From: Archangium sp.
GTDB taxonomy: Bacteria; Myxococcota; Myxococcia; Myxococcales; Myxococcaceae
DNA: 5,763 nucleotides
Direction: 5' to 3'
NCBI GenBank assembly: GCA_016793585.1
Contig: JAEUJR010000368.1
Coordinates: 1-5,763, forward strand
Shown piece by piece: positions 1 to 5,763 of the stretch. Below the pieces are notes generated by a model. It was not told the origin of the DNA, did no database searches, and saw only the letters and a program-made list of their open reading frames with translations. Both the position numbers and the translations under genes were made by a program. Positions within the stretch are counted from its first letter, which is position 1; every line of letters begins with the position of its first letter.

Positions 1-38
1 GCGGGAGCTGCGACCATCATCGTGTCTGACAGGTTCAT
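1..38 (-). CDS. 5' end of an unidentified minus-strand gene, cut by the window edge
   Basis: The ATG at 38-36 overlaps the stop of the preceding small gene as ATGA, the classic geometry of translational coupling. The frame is open from there to position 1 and reads MNLSDTMMVAAP, after which the window ends. Two further in-frame ATG codons lie at 20-18 and 17-15, but neither has a visible ribosome binding site. A GGGAG lies 11 nt before the ATG at 38, which is rather far, so coupling would carry most of the initiation. Twelve complete residues are too few to name a family. The call rests on the overlap and the open frame only, and it could be a chance open stretch in high-GC DNA. Confidence 0.38.
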   Translation of the reverse strand, partial: MNLSDTMMVAAP

Positions 39-190
39 GAGTGACGGGACTCCCAGGCGATCTCGAGGAAGGTGCGGCGCCGTCTCGCCAGGCAGGCGTG
101 CACGCAACGAAGCAGGCACCTGAAGCCAAACTCTCGCCAGATGAGCCGGAAGTGAGACGCCACTTCGCGGCCGGTGATGACACCTTTCAT
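35..190 (-). CDS. Small basic protein of unknown function (51 aa), downstream of mutL
   Basis: I do not recognise this protein. The ATG at 190-188 is preceded by GGGAG with a 7-nt spacer, a strong ribosome binding site. About 78% of its codons end in G or C, whereas the antisense frame over the same bases shows only about 59%, so the minus-strand reading is favoured. The product is rich in arginine, with a run of four at residues 36-39. It has three cysteines at residues 25, 29 and 33 (CLLRCVHAC), spaced so they would fall near one face of a helix. It has no signal peptide and no clear membrane segment; the hydrophobic residues around 14-34 are broken by arginines, which suggests an amphipathic helix. 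It starts 77 nt after the mutL stop on the same strand, and its own stop overlaps the next start. A metal- or nucleic-acid-binding role is possible but is only inference. Confidence 0.55.
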   Translation of the reverse strand: MKGVITGREVASHFRLIWREFGFRCLLRCVHACLARRRRTFLEIAWESRHS

Positions 191-197
191 CTGGTCG

Positions 198-202
198 CTC
201 CC
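198..202 (-). promoter_or_regulatory. Ribosome binding site of the 51-aa gene
   Basis: GGGAG on the minus strand lies 7 nt before the ATG at 190. It matches the anti-Shine-Dalgarno core and sits at ideal spacing. It is the main reason for accepting this short reading frame as a gene. Confidence 0.6.
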
Positions 203-267
203 TTCGCGCTACAGGTGTGCAGCGAACGGTAGCAGCGGCGATCGGGCTGGCAATTTTTCGGCGGCGC

Positions 268-2001
268 TCAGCCACCGAGCTCGAGCAACGGCAGATCACG
301 AACGATCACCCGCGCGCCACGAGCGTGAATCTGAGACTCGACCCCATCGAGCGCCGCCAGTCGCGAGCGCGCCTGCTCGTGCGTCACCAGAATCGAGGCC
401 GCAAGCCCTGCCCGCCGCGCCATCACCGCGAGCCGCGCCGACGAGTCACTGGCCGAGGCCGTCTCGACCAGCCACGACGCCGGGTCGATCGCCTCCAGCT
501 CGGCGGGCACCTTCAGCAGCGACACCGAGCCCTTGCCGAAGTCTTCGACCTCGACGCCGATCTCGAGCAGCCCAGCCGCCGCGTCGAGCACCCGCGTTCG
601 TTCCGTCGGCTGCAGCTCGAGCCGCGCCGAGAAGAGCGTACGCGGCGCGGTCGAGAGCGTGCCCTTCTGGAACCGCGTCGCGAGCGCCGACCACACGATG
701 CGCTCTTCGACCGCGCGCGGGTCGATGATGACGAGCGAACCGGCTGGCGTCTCGGTGAGCCAGAACCGCTTCGCCAGCACCGAGAGGAACGTCAGGCTCT
801 CGAAGTAGCCGCGTGGCGGGCCCGAATCGAGCGTTGGCAGCGCCGTGCCGAACGAGGGGCGGCCGAGCGACTGATCGAGCTGAAGTGGCGTCGCCGGCTC
901 CAGGAACGCAGGCGCGGGGTGCGCTCGCGCGAGGAAACGTTCGATCGCTTGCGCGTACTGCGCCTGAACCTGTGGGGCATCGAGCGGTCGGTCGTCACCC
1001 TGCCGCCACGGCGCCGCCTTCAACGCTCTCGAGACGGCCGCTCCGACGGCCTCGGCCACCGAGCGCGGGTCGGCGAAGCGCACCTCGAGCTTCTGCGGGT
1101 GCACGTTCACGTCGACGGCGCGCGGGTCGATCTCGATGAACACGAGCGCCACCGGCTGACGCCCGGGCGGCAACGAGTCCTGGTACGCGCGCTGAATCGC
1201 CGCCGTGAGCCCGCGATCACGAATGTACCGATGGTTCACGAAGGTCATCAGCCCGCGCGCGTTCGACAACGTGAACTCGGGCGCGGCGATGAAGCCGGTG
1301 ACCGTGAGACCGAGCCGCCGCTCCTCGATCGTGAGCAGGTGCGGCGCCGCTTCACTGCCCAGCACCGCGGCCGCGCGCTGAATCGGCTCCGAGGCGCTCG
1401 GCGGGCTCGACCAGATCTCCTTGCCCTCGTGCTCCAGCGTGAAGCCGACCTCGGGGTGCGCGAGCGCGAGCCGGGTCACCGCGTCTTCGCAGTGCAGCAG
1501 CTCGGTCTGCTCGCGCTTGAGGAACTTGCGGCGCGCCGGCACGTTGAAGAACAGGTCCTCCACGTCGATGCGCGAGCCTCCGACGGCGGGAGCGTCGGTG
1601 ATCACCGGCTCGCCACCGCCCTCGACGACGATCTTCGTGCCCGAGAGCGCCTCGGGCTCGCTCGTCACCAGCGTGAAGCGGCTCACCGAGGCGATCGCCG
1701 GCAACGCCTCGCCGCGAAAGCCCTTGGTGAGAATGTGAAACAGCCCCTCCCGATCTTCGAGCTTGCTGGTCGCGTGGCGCTCCATGCTCGTGAGCGCGTC
1801 TTCGCGAGACATGCCGTGCCCGTCGTCGATGATCGTGATGCCGCCACACCCTCCGCGCACCAGCCGAACGGTCACGCGCGTCGAGCCTGCGTCGACGGAG
1901 TTCTCGGCCAGCTCCTTCACGACCGACGCCGGGCGCTCGACGACCTCGCCGGCGGCGATCTGGTTGATCAGGTCGGGAGGTAGTCTGCGAACGCGGCCCA
2001 T
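268..2001 (-). CDS. mutL: DNA mismatch repair protein MutL
   Basis: MutL couples mismatch recognition by MutS to strand incision and excision, acting as an ATP-dependent dimer in the cytoplasm. Numbered from the ATG at 2001 (577 aa), the N-terminal GHKL ATPase domain is complete. It begins with the family signature INQIAAGEVVERPASVVKEL, which holds catalytic Glu30 and is followed by the Mg-binding Asn34. Next come DDGHGM (59-64), the ATP-lid region RHATSK (75-80) with GFRGEAL (94-100), NVPARRKFLK (153-162) and DVNVHPQK (297-304), whose Lys304 is the usual ATP-contacting lysine. A proline-rich linker (about 330-395) leads to the C-terminal dimerisation domain. There the endonuclease motif DQHA(x)2E(x)4E is not conserved: the site reads DPRAVEER (427-434), and the later ACH and CPHGRP-type motifs are also unrecognisable. 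The protein may therefore lack nicking activity, as E. coli MutL does. An in-frame GTG at 2049 would add 16 residues and has AAAGG 6 nt upstream. I prefer the ATG at 2001 because the family normally starts 5-8 residues before the LPP/IAAGEVV segment; it has a weaker GGAAA 10 nt upstream. Confidence 0.96.
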   Translation of the reverse strand: MGRVRRLPPDLINQIAAGEVVERPASVVKELAENSVDAGSTRVTVRLVRGGCGGITIIDDGHGMSREDALTSMERHATSKLEDREGLFHILTKGFRGEALPAIASVSRFTLVTSEPEALSGTKIVVEGGGEPVITDAPAVGGSRIDVEDLFFNVPARRKFLKREQTELLHCEDAVTRLALAHPEVGFTLEHEGKEIWSSPPSASEPIQRAAAVLGSEAAPHLLTIEERRLGLTVTGFIAAPEFTLSNARGLMTFVNHRYIRDRGLTAAIQRAYQDSLPPGRQPVALVFIEIDPRAVDVNVHPQKLEVRFADPRSVAEAVGAAVSRALKAAPWRQGDDRPLDAPQVQAQYAQAIERFLARAHPAPAFLEPATPLQLDQSLGRPSFGTALPTLDSGPPRGYFESLTFLSVLAKRFWLTETPAGSLVIIDPRAVEERIVWSALATRFQKGTLSTAPRTLFSARLELQPTERTRVLDAAAGLLEIGVEVEDFGKGSVSLLKVPAELEAIDPASWLVETASASDSSARLAVMARRAGLAASILVTHEQARSRLAALDGVESQIHARGARVIVRDLPLLELGG

Positions 2002-2076
2002 CGAGCGACGATTTCCGAGCGGCCACACCATCGCGTTGGCTACAGTCACGCAACGCCTTTCTCACGGCGCCGCCCA
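2002..2076. promoter_or_regulatory. Short divergent intergenic region between mutL and the moxR operon
   Basis: The two gene sets are transcribed away from each other with 75 nt between the preferred starts, or only 27 nt if mutL starts at the GTG at 2049. Promoters for both directions must lie here or reach into the flanking coding sequence. On the plus strand, TACAGT at 2041-2046 resembles a -10 element, but I see no matching -35 at normal spacing. On the minus strand I find no convincing promoter pair. I see no clear operator palindrome. The call rests on gene orientation and not on a recognised motif. Confidence 0.3.
2056..2060 (-). promoter_or_regulatory. Possible ribosome binding site for an upstream GTG start of mutL
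   Basis: AAAGG on the minus strand, within GAGAAAGG, lies 6 nt before the in-frame GTG at 2049. It is better placed than the GGAAA (2012-2016) that lies 10 nt before the ATG at 2001. If used, MutL would carry the 16-residue extension MTVANAMVWPLGNRRS. It decides the start only if the extension is real, which family comparison argues against. Confidence 0.3.
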
Positions 2077-3012
2077 GTGAACGCCACGGACCTCTTGAAG
2101 AAGCTCCACGCCCACCTCGGTCAGGTGGTGCTGGGAAAACCCGAACAGACGAAGCTCGCCCTCACCTGCCTCGCGGCGCGTGGGCACCTGTTGCTCGAAG
2201 ACGTGCCCGGCGTCGGCAAGACGACGCTCGCCGAAGGCCTGGCCCGCTCCTTCGCGCTGTCGTTCGCGCGCGTGCAGTTCACCGCCGATCTGCTGCCGAG
2301 CGACATTCTGGGAGCGCAGATCTTTCTGCAGCAGCAGGGCGCGTTCGAGTTTCGCGCCGGGCCGATCTTCAATCAGCTGTTGCTGGCCGACGAGCTCAAC
2401 CGCGCGCCACCGCGAACCCAGTCGGCGTTGCTCGAGGCCATGGCGCAGGGCCAGGTCAGCCTCGACGGCGTGACGCGCCCGCTCCCGGCGCCCTTCGTGG
2501 TGGTGGCGACCCAGAACCCGCTCGATCTGTCTGGCACCTACCCGCTGCCCGACTCGCAGCTCGACCGCTTCCTCATGCGCATCTCGCTCGGGCACCTCGA
2601 CCCGGCGGTCGAGGCCGAGCTGCTGGTGAATCGCCGCGGCGATCCGCTCCATTCGCTGGGCGCCGTGGCGACCTCGGCCGATCTCGTCGCGATTCAGGCC
2701 GCTGCCGATCAGGTGACGATCGCGAAGGAGGTCGCCGACTACGCGGTGCGGCTGGCGACAGAGACGCGCAGTCACTCCGAGATCGAGCGTGGCGTGTCGA
2801 CGCGCGCGGTGCTCGCCCTCGTCTCTGCCGCGCGCGCCTGGGCCCTGTGGGACGAGCGCACCTTCGTCACGCCGGGTGACGTTCGGGCCGTGCTGCGCCC
2901 CACCCTCTCGCATCGGCTCGTGCTCAAGACCTCGTTGCAGGGCGCCTTCAGCCGTGAAGAGGCCGGGCACTTGATCGACGAGCTGGCCCGCCGGGTGCCG
3001 TCACCGAGGTGA
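2077..3012 (+). CDS. MoxR-family AAA+ ATPase
   Basis: This is a cytoplasmic AAA+ ATPase of the MoxR family, chaperone-like proteins that usually act with DUF58, VWA or transglutaminase partners at the envelope. The 311-residue length is normal. Visible motifs are Walker A VPGVGKTT (43-50, Lys48), the family segment QFTADLLPSDILG (67-79), Walker B LLLADE (101-106) followed by LNRAPPRTQSALLEAM, sensor 1 ATQNP (144-148, Asn147), YPLPDSQLDRF (155-165) with the likely arginine finger, and sensor 2 GVSTR (239-243, Arg243) in the C-terminal helical lid. All key ATPase residues are present. The start is GTG, the only start codon in this frame between the upstream in-frame stop at 1981 and the conserved region. 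No Shine-Dalgarno sequence is visible before it, so initiation may be weak or on a short or leaderless transcript. It is the first gene of a three-gene operon, with 4 nt separating it from the DUF58 gene. Confidence 0.95.
   Translation: MNATDLLKKLHAHLGQVVLGKPEQTKLALTCLAARGHLLLEDVPGVGKTTLAEGLARSFALSFARVQFTADLLPSDILGAQIFLQQQGAFEFRAGPIFNQLLLADELNRAPPRTQSALLEAMAQGQVSLDGVTRPLPAPFVVVATQNPLDLSGTYPLPDSQLDRFLMRISLGHLDPAVEAELLVNRRGDPLHSLGAVATSADLVAIQAAADQVTIAKEVADYAVRLATETRSHSEIERGVSTRAVLALVSAARAWALWDERTFVTPGDVRAVLRPTLSHRLVLKTSLQGAFSREEAGHLIDELARRVPSPR
3006..3012 (+). promoter_or_regulatory. Ribosome binding site of the DUF58 gene, overlapping the moxR stop
   Basis: GAGGTGA is a near-perfect anti-Shine-Dalgarno match. 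Its GAGG core ends 7 nt before the ATG at 3017, and its last three bases are the moxR stop codon. It confirms the DUF58 start and suggests coupled translation. Confidence 0.8.
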
Positions 3013-3016
3013 GTGC

Positions 3017-3946
3017 ATGCTGGAGCGACTCCGCCGCGCGTTGAATCCAGGCCGGCTGCTCCGCATCACGGCGATCGGCCGGGTGTATCTGCTGATCACG
3101 GTCGGCATCGGGCTGGGCGCGCTGAACACCGGCAACAACCTGCTCTACCTGGTGCTCGGGCTGCTGCTCGCGACCATCATCGTCTCGGGCATTCTCTCCG
3201 AGCGCATCATCTGGGATCTCGAGGTTCGTCGGCTGCTGCCCGATGGCGCCTTCGCGCACGAGCCGTTCACCATCCGGTACGAGCTCCGCCGCAAGAAGGG
3301 GCAGGCGTTTGCGCTGACGATCAAGGAGTCGGGGTCGGTCGAGTCGCAGGGCGCCTGGGCGCCGGTGGTCGTGGGTGGAACGCCGATCGTCGTGCGCGGG
3401 CTGGCGACGGCGCCGCGGCGCGGGCCGTGGGCGCTGCAGGCGATCGAGGTCAGCACCACGTTCCCCTTCGGCATCTTCGAGAAGATCCGCACGCTCAAGG
3501 TGAGCGACAGCTTGATCGTCTACCCGCGCCGTGGCTTCGCGTGTGAACCACCGCCCCGCTCCGACACGCCCCTGCGGGGAGACACGGGTGGCTCGAAGCA
3601 CCGTGACGGCACCGCCGATCTCGCCGATCTGCGTGAGCTCGGCCCCGGCGAAGACGCCCGCCGCATTCACTGGAGAAAGAGCGCGACCGCCGGAAAGCTG
3701 ATCGCCGTCGAGCGCGAACGCGAAGAGCGCAAGCAGGTGACGCTCGCCGTGAACACCGCGCTCGCCTCTGACGAGCTCGATCGGGTCTGCGAAGAGATCG
3801 CCGGGCAGACGTCGCTGCTGCTCTCGCGTGGCTACGACGTGGGCCTCGACGTGGGCCGGCGGCACCTGCGGCCCGGCAGCGGGGCTCCCCACGAGAAGCG
3901 CATTCTCTCGGCCCTCGCGATGGCCGGCTATGGAGACGACGAATGA
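3017..3946 (+). CDS. DUF58 domain-containing membrane protein
   Basis: This is a 309-residue protein of the DUF58 family, the usual partner of MoxR ATPases. After a short basic N-terminus, two hydrophobic segments at about 19-36 and 42-60 anchor it in the inner membrane; they are linked by the typical NTGNNLLY stretch. A beta-rich region of about 65-170 follows and includes TTFPFGIFEK (147-156), which matches the family's FPFG element. The DUF58 signature is clear at about 201-234: LRELGPGEDARRIHWRKSA, with Gly211, Asp213, Arg215-Arg216 and Trp219. It continues into a VEREREER segment and a C-terminal domain that may resemble a von Willebrand A fold. The biochemical role of the family is not settled; a scaffold or substrate for the MoxR ATPase is likely. 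It lies between moxR (4-nt gap) and the transglutaminase gene (ATGA overlap). No frameshift or truncation is evident. Confidence 0.95.
   Translation: MLERLRRALNPGRLLRITAIGRVYLLITVGIGLGALNTGNNLLYLVLGLLLATIIVSGILSERIIWDLEVRRLLPDGAFAHEPFTIRYELRRKKGQAFALTIKESGSVESQGAWAPVVVGGTPIVVRGLATAPRRGPWALQAIEVSTTFPFGIFEKIRTLKVSDSLIVYPRRGFACEPPPRSDTPLRGDTGGSKHRDGTADLADLRELGPGEDARRIHWRKSATAGKLIAVEREREERKQVTLAVNTALASDELDRVCEEIAGQTSLLLSRGYDVGLDVGRRHLRPGSGAPHEKRILSALAMAGYGDDE
3932..3935 (+). promoter_or_regulatory. Ribosome binding site of the transglutaminase gene
   Basis: GGAG lies 7 nt before the ATG at 3943, inside the end of the DUF58 gene. With the ATGA stop/start overlap it fixes the start of the downstream gene. 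Confidence 0.7.
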
Positions 3947-5763
3947 GCCGCGCGCCCGGCGTCTTGTCGCGTGACGTGGCGGCGCTCTCGGCGTTCGGCG
4001 CGGTCGCGGTCTCGGGCGTGCTGCCGCTGCCCATTCTCGTCATCTTCCCCGTCGTCTTCGTCGTCTCGCTGCTGGGGTACCGCCCGCTCGCCGGCCGCCG
4101 CGTCGCGAGCGTCATCGTGCTGCTCCTGCTCGCGGTGATGCTCTTCGGTTCGGTGTGGTTCTCGCTGCTCGACCTCGTCGTCGCCGCGGTGTCGTTCGCG
4201 ACGCTCGTCACCTGCCATCGCATGCTGGCCGAGCCGACGCCGCAGGCCTCACGGCAGGTGTTGCTGTCGGGGCTGCTGCTCGTCGCGGGTGGCGCGGCGC
4301 TCACGGGCGAAGCGCTGTTCGCGTTCCTGCTGGTGGCGTTCTTCTTCGCCGCGTCGTGGTCGATGGCGTGGCTGGTGCTCGCACGAGACGACGCCCAGCT
4401 CGAGGCGCCCGAGCGCCGCGCGATCTCGAGGCAGCTGTTCTCGGGGGCGGTGGCCACGCTGCTGATGGGCCTCGTCTTTTTCGTGTTGTTCCCCCGCCTG
4501 TCGTGGAACCTCGCGAACCGTCGCAGCGCCCCGGGCCTGGGTGGCGTGACGGGCATGTCAGACACGGTGAAGCTCGGCGGTGGCGGCGACATCAAGACCA
4601 GCGCGCGGGTCGCGTTTCGCGTCGCCCTCGCACCAGAGCCCGGGGTGGAGCAGCTCAACGGCTACTTCGTCGGGCGGCACTTCGACGCCTTCGACGGCCT
4701 CGAGTGGAAGTCGACCGGCACACCGGGAGCACCACAGGCGTGGATCAACCTTCGCCGCGCCGGCCGGCGGCTCAAGAACGTCACGCAGGAGTACGAGCTC
4801 ACCTCGGCCTATGGCAGCCGCACCCTCGTGGCGCTCGACACGCCCACGACCTTCACGCGGGCCAGGGCGCTCAACCTCTCGGGCTCGCAGCAGCTGCCGC
4901 TTGTTCACGTGCCCGACGATCAGGTCTTCGGCACCCTCGACGCCAACCTCGTCACGTACACCGCGAACAGCGACCTCGCGCCGCAGCTCGATCGGTCGAC
5001 CCCCAGCGACGCCGCGTCACGAACCCCGCCGGCCCTCGACGCCAGAATCGCGCAGCTCGCCGAAGAGATCGTCGCGGGCACCACCGACCCCCTGGCCATC
5101 GCCAACACGCTCGAGGCCCAGCTCAAGCGACGGTACGGCTACACGCTCGAGCTGCCGGGCGCCGTGTCTGACCCACTGGCCGACTTCCTCTTCGTGCGCC
5201 GGGCGGGCCACTGCGAAGACTTCGCGACCGCGCTGGCGGTGATGCTGCGCCTGAAGGGCATTCCCAGCCGCGTGGTGACCGGGTTCTTCGGCGGCGAGCT
5301 GGTGGGCAATCGTTACGTCGTTCGGTCGGGCGACGCCCACGCCTGGGTCGAGGCCTTCATCGATGGCGCCTGGGTTCGCTTCGACGCGACGCCCGATCTG
5401 GGCCGTTCGGCGTCGGGGAGCCGTTTGGCCGCCGCGTTCGCCAGCGCGTGGGAGAAGGTCGAGGAGTGGTGGCGCTCCCGCGTGCTCGACTACTCGTTTC
5501 AAGATCAGCTCTCGTTCGCACGATCGCTCGTGCGGCCACCGGCCCCCGCGTCGGATGAGCGGGTGAAGGCGCCCACCGCCGATCGCACCGGGGGCCTGCG
5601 CGTCGGAGTCGGGCTGTTCGGGCTGGCGCTGCTGATCGTGGGCCTCTGGCTTCGCCGAAAGACCGCGGCTCGGCTTCACCCGGCCACTACCGTCCTCGAG
5701 CAGGTCGAAGGCAGGCTCAAGCTCGCGGGCGTCGCGCAGGTCGACGAGCTGCCCATCGAAGAG
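3943..5763 (+). CDS. TgpA-like membrane transglutaminase (DUF3488 + transglutaminase core), 3' end missing
   Basis: The frame is open from the ATG overlapping the DUF58 stop to the last base, giving 607 residues without a stop. The N-terminal DUF3488 part has seven hydrophobic segments near 12-28, 29-46, 54-71, 73-90, 107-121, 124-147 and 166-184. Their basic loops (GYRPLAGRR, CHRMLAE, ERRAISR) all fall on the cytoplasmic side if the N-terminus is inside. This puts residues 185-550 in the periplasm. That region contains GVTGMSDTVKLGGGGDI (201-217) and YFVGRHFDAFDGLEW (241-255), both typical of TgpA-type proteins. It ends in a transglutaminase-like core with the full triad: Cys424 in AGHCEDFATAL, His466 in DAHAWVEAF and Asp481 in RFDATP. 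A last membrane segment at about 551-570 is followed by RRK and the start of a cytoplasmic tail, where DUF4129 normally lies; the window cuts it. Family members are thought to act on peptide or peptidoglycan-related substrates in the envelope. Whether this one is a transglutaminase or a protease-like enzyme cannot be told from sequence. Confidence 0.95.
   Translation, partial: MSRAPGVLSRDVAALSAFGAVAVSGVLPLPILVIFPVVFVVSLLGYRPLAGRRVASVIVLLLLAVMLFGSVWFSLLDLVVAAVSFATLVTCHRMLAEPTPQASRQVLLSGLLLVAGGAALTGEALFAFLLVAFFFAASWSMAWLVLARDDAQLEAPERRAISRQLFSGAVATLLMGLVFFVLFPRLSWNLANRRSAPGLGGVTGMSDTVKLGGGGDIKTSARVAFRVALAPEPGVEQLNGYFVGRHFDAFDGLEWKSTGTPGAPQAWINLRRAGRRLKNVTQEYELTSAYGSRTLVALDTPTTFTRARALNLSGSQQLPLVHVPDDQVFGTLDANLVTYTANSDLAPQLDRSTPSDAASRTPPALDARIAQLAEEIVAGTTDPLAIANTLEAQLKRRYGYTLELPGAVSDPLADFLFVRRAGHCEDFATALAVMLRLKGIPSRVVTGFFGGELVGNRYVVRSGDAHAWVEAFIDGAWVRFDATPDLGRSASGSRLAAAFASAWEKVEEWWRSRVLDYSFQDQLSFARSLVRPPAPASDERVKAPTADRTGGLRVGVGLFGLALLIVGLWLRRKTAARLHPATTVLEQVEGRLKLAGVAQVDELPIEE

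Noticed and set aside
10..23. A 14-bp direct repeat, GCGACCATCATCGT, also present at 3170-3183
   Set aside because: A single short match with no flanking similarity. The second copy codes for ATII(V) in a membrane helix. It is best explained by chance and shared codon bias.
41..232. A 63-codon plus-strand frame opposite the 51-residue gene
   Set aside because: Its third positions are only about 59% G/C against about 78% for the minus-strand frame, and the minus-strand frame has a strong ribosome binding site. It is the mirror of that frame.
259..277. A 7-bp stem with 5-nt loop spanning the mutL stop, considered as a terminator
   Set aside because: On the minus strand it is followed by AAAAATT and not a T-run, so it does not fit an intrinsic terminator for mutL. 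On the plus strand the T-run lies before the stem. It contains one G-T pair and could be chance in GC-rich DNA.
217..1983. A 588-codon plus-strand open frame antisense to nearly all of mutL
   Set aside because: It is in codon register with mutL, so its stops could only arise from TTA, CTA or TCA codons in mutL, which are rare in high-GC genes. It ends exactly where mutL has its one early CTA. The translated product is Arg-rich and low-complexity with no recognisable domain.
2062..3892. Long minus-strand open frames opposite moxR (2062-2970) and the DUF58 gene (2948-3892)
   Set aside because: Both are in codon register with the well-supported plus-strand genes and are mirror artefacts of the same codon bias. 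Neither product shows a known motif.
4155..5679. Overlapping frames on both strands within the transglutaminase gene, including 4155-5171 plus and 5017-5679 minus
   Set aside because: They lie inside a gene with an intact catalytic triad and topology, and their products are Arg/Ala/Pro-rich without motifs.

Overview
The window is high-GC bacterial DNA (roughly two thirds G+C by eye). It is densely coding and contains four well-recognised protein genes plus a likely small gene. The strong G/C preference at third codon positions and the absence of long non-coding DNA suggest a high-GC Gram-negative bacterium. The transglutaminase protein has a large domain that appears to lie outside the inner membrane. 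A myxobacterium or related lineage is a reasonable guess, but nothing here fixes the taxon. I saw no tRNA, rRNA, CRISPR array, insertion sequence or other sign of a mobile element.

Left part, minus strand (1 to about 2001). mutL, for the DNA mismatch-repair ATPase, is read leftward and ends at 268. A 77-nt spacer follows, then an unrecognised 51-residue basic protein (35-190) with a good ribosome binding site. Its stop overlaps, as ATGA, the start of another minus-strand reading frame that leaves the window at position 1. The three may form one leftward operon.

Middle (2002-2076). A very short divergent interval separates mutL from the rightward operon. It must hold the signals for both directions unless they lie inside the coding sequences. 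The mutL start is ambiguous: an ATG at 2001 fits the family, while an in-frame GTG at 2049 has the better ribosome binding site.

Right part, plus strand (2077-5763). Three tightly packed genes encode a MoxR-family AAA+ ATPase, a two-helix membrane protein with a DUF58 domain, and a membrane-bound transglutaminase-like protein of the TgpA/DUF3488 type that runs off the right edge after 607 residues. The first junction has 4 nt between stop and start and the second is an ATGA overlap, each with a clear ribosome binding site, so they are almost certainly co-transcribed and co-translated. This is a known gene association: the ATPase is thought to act as a chaperone-like remodeler for membrane or envelope partners, with the transglutaminase domain on the periplasmic side.

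The window is mostly ordinary. The points most worth checking are the apparent loss of the metal-dependent endonuclease residues in the MutL C-terminal domain, and the small cysteine-containing protein downstream of mutL.
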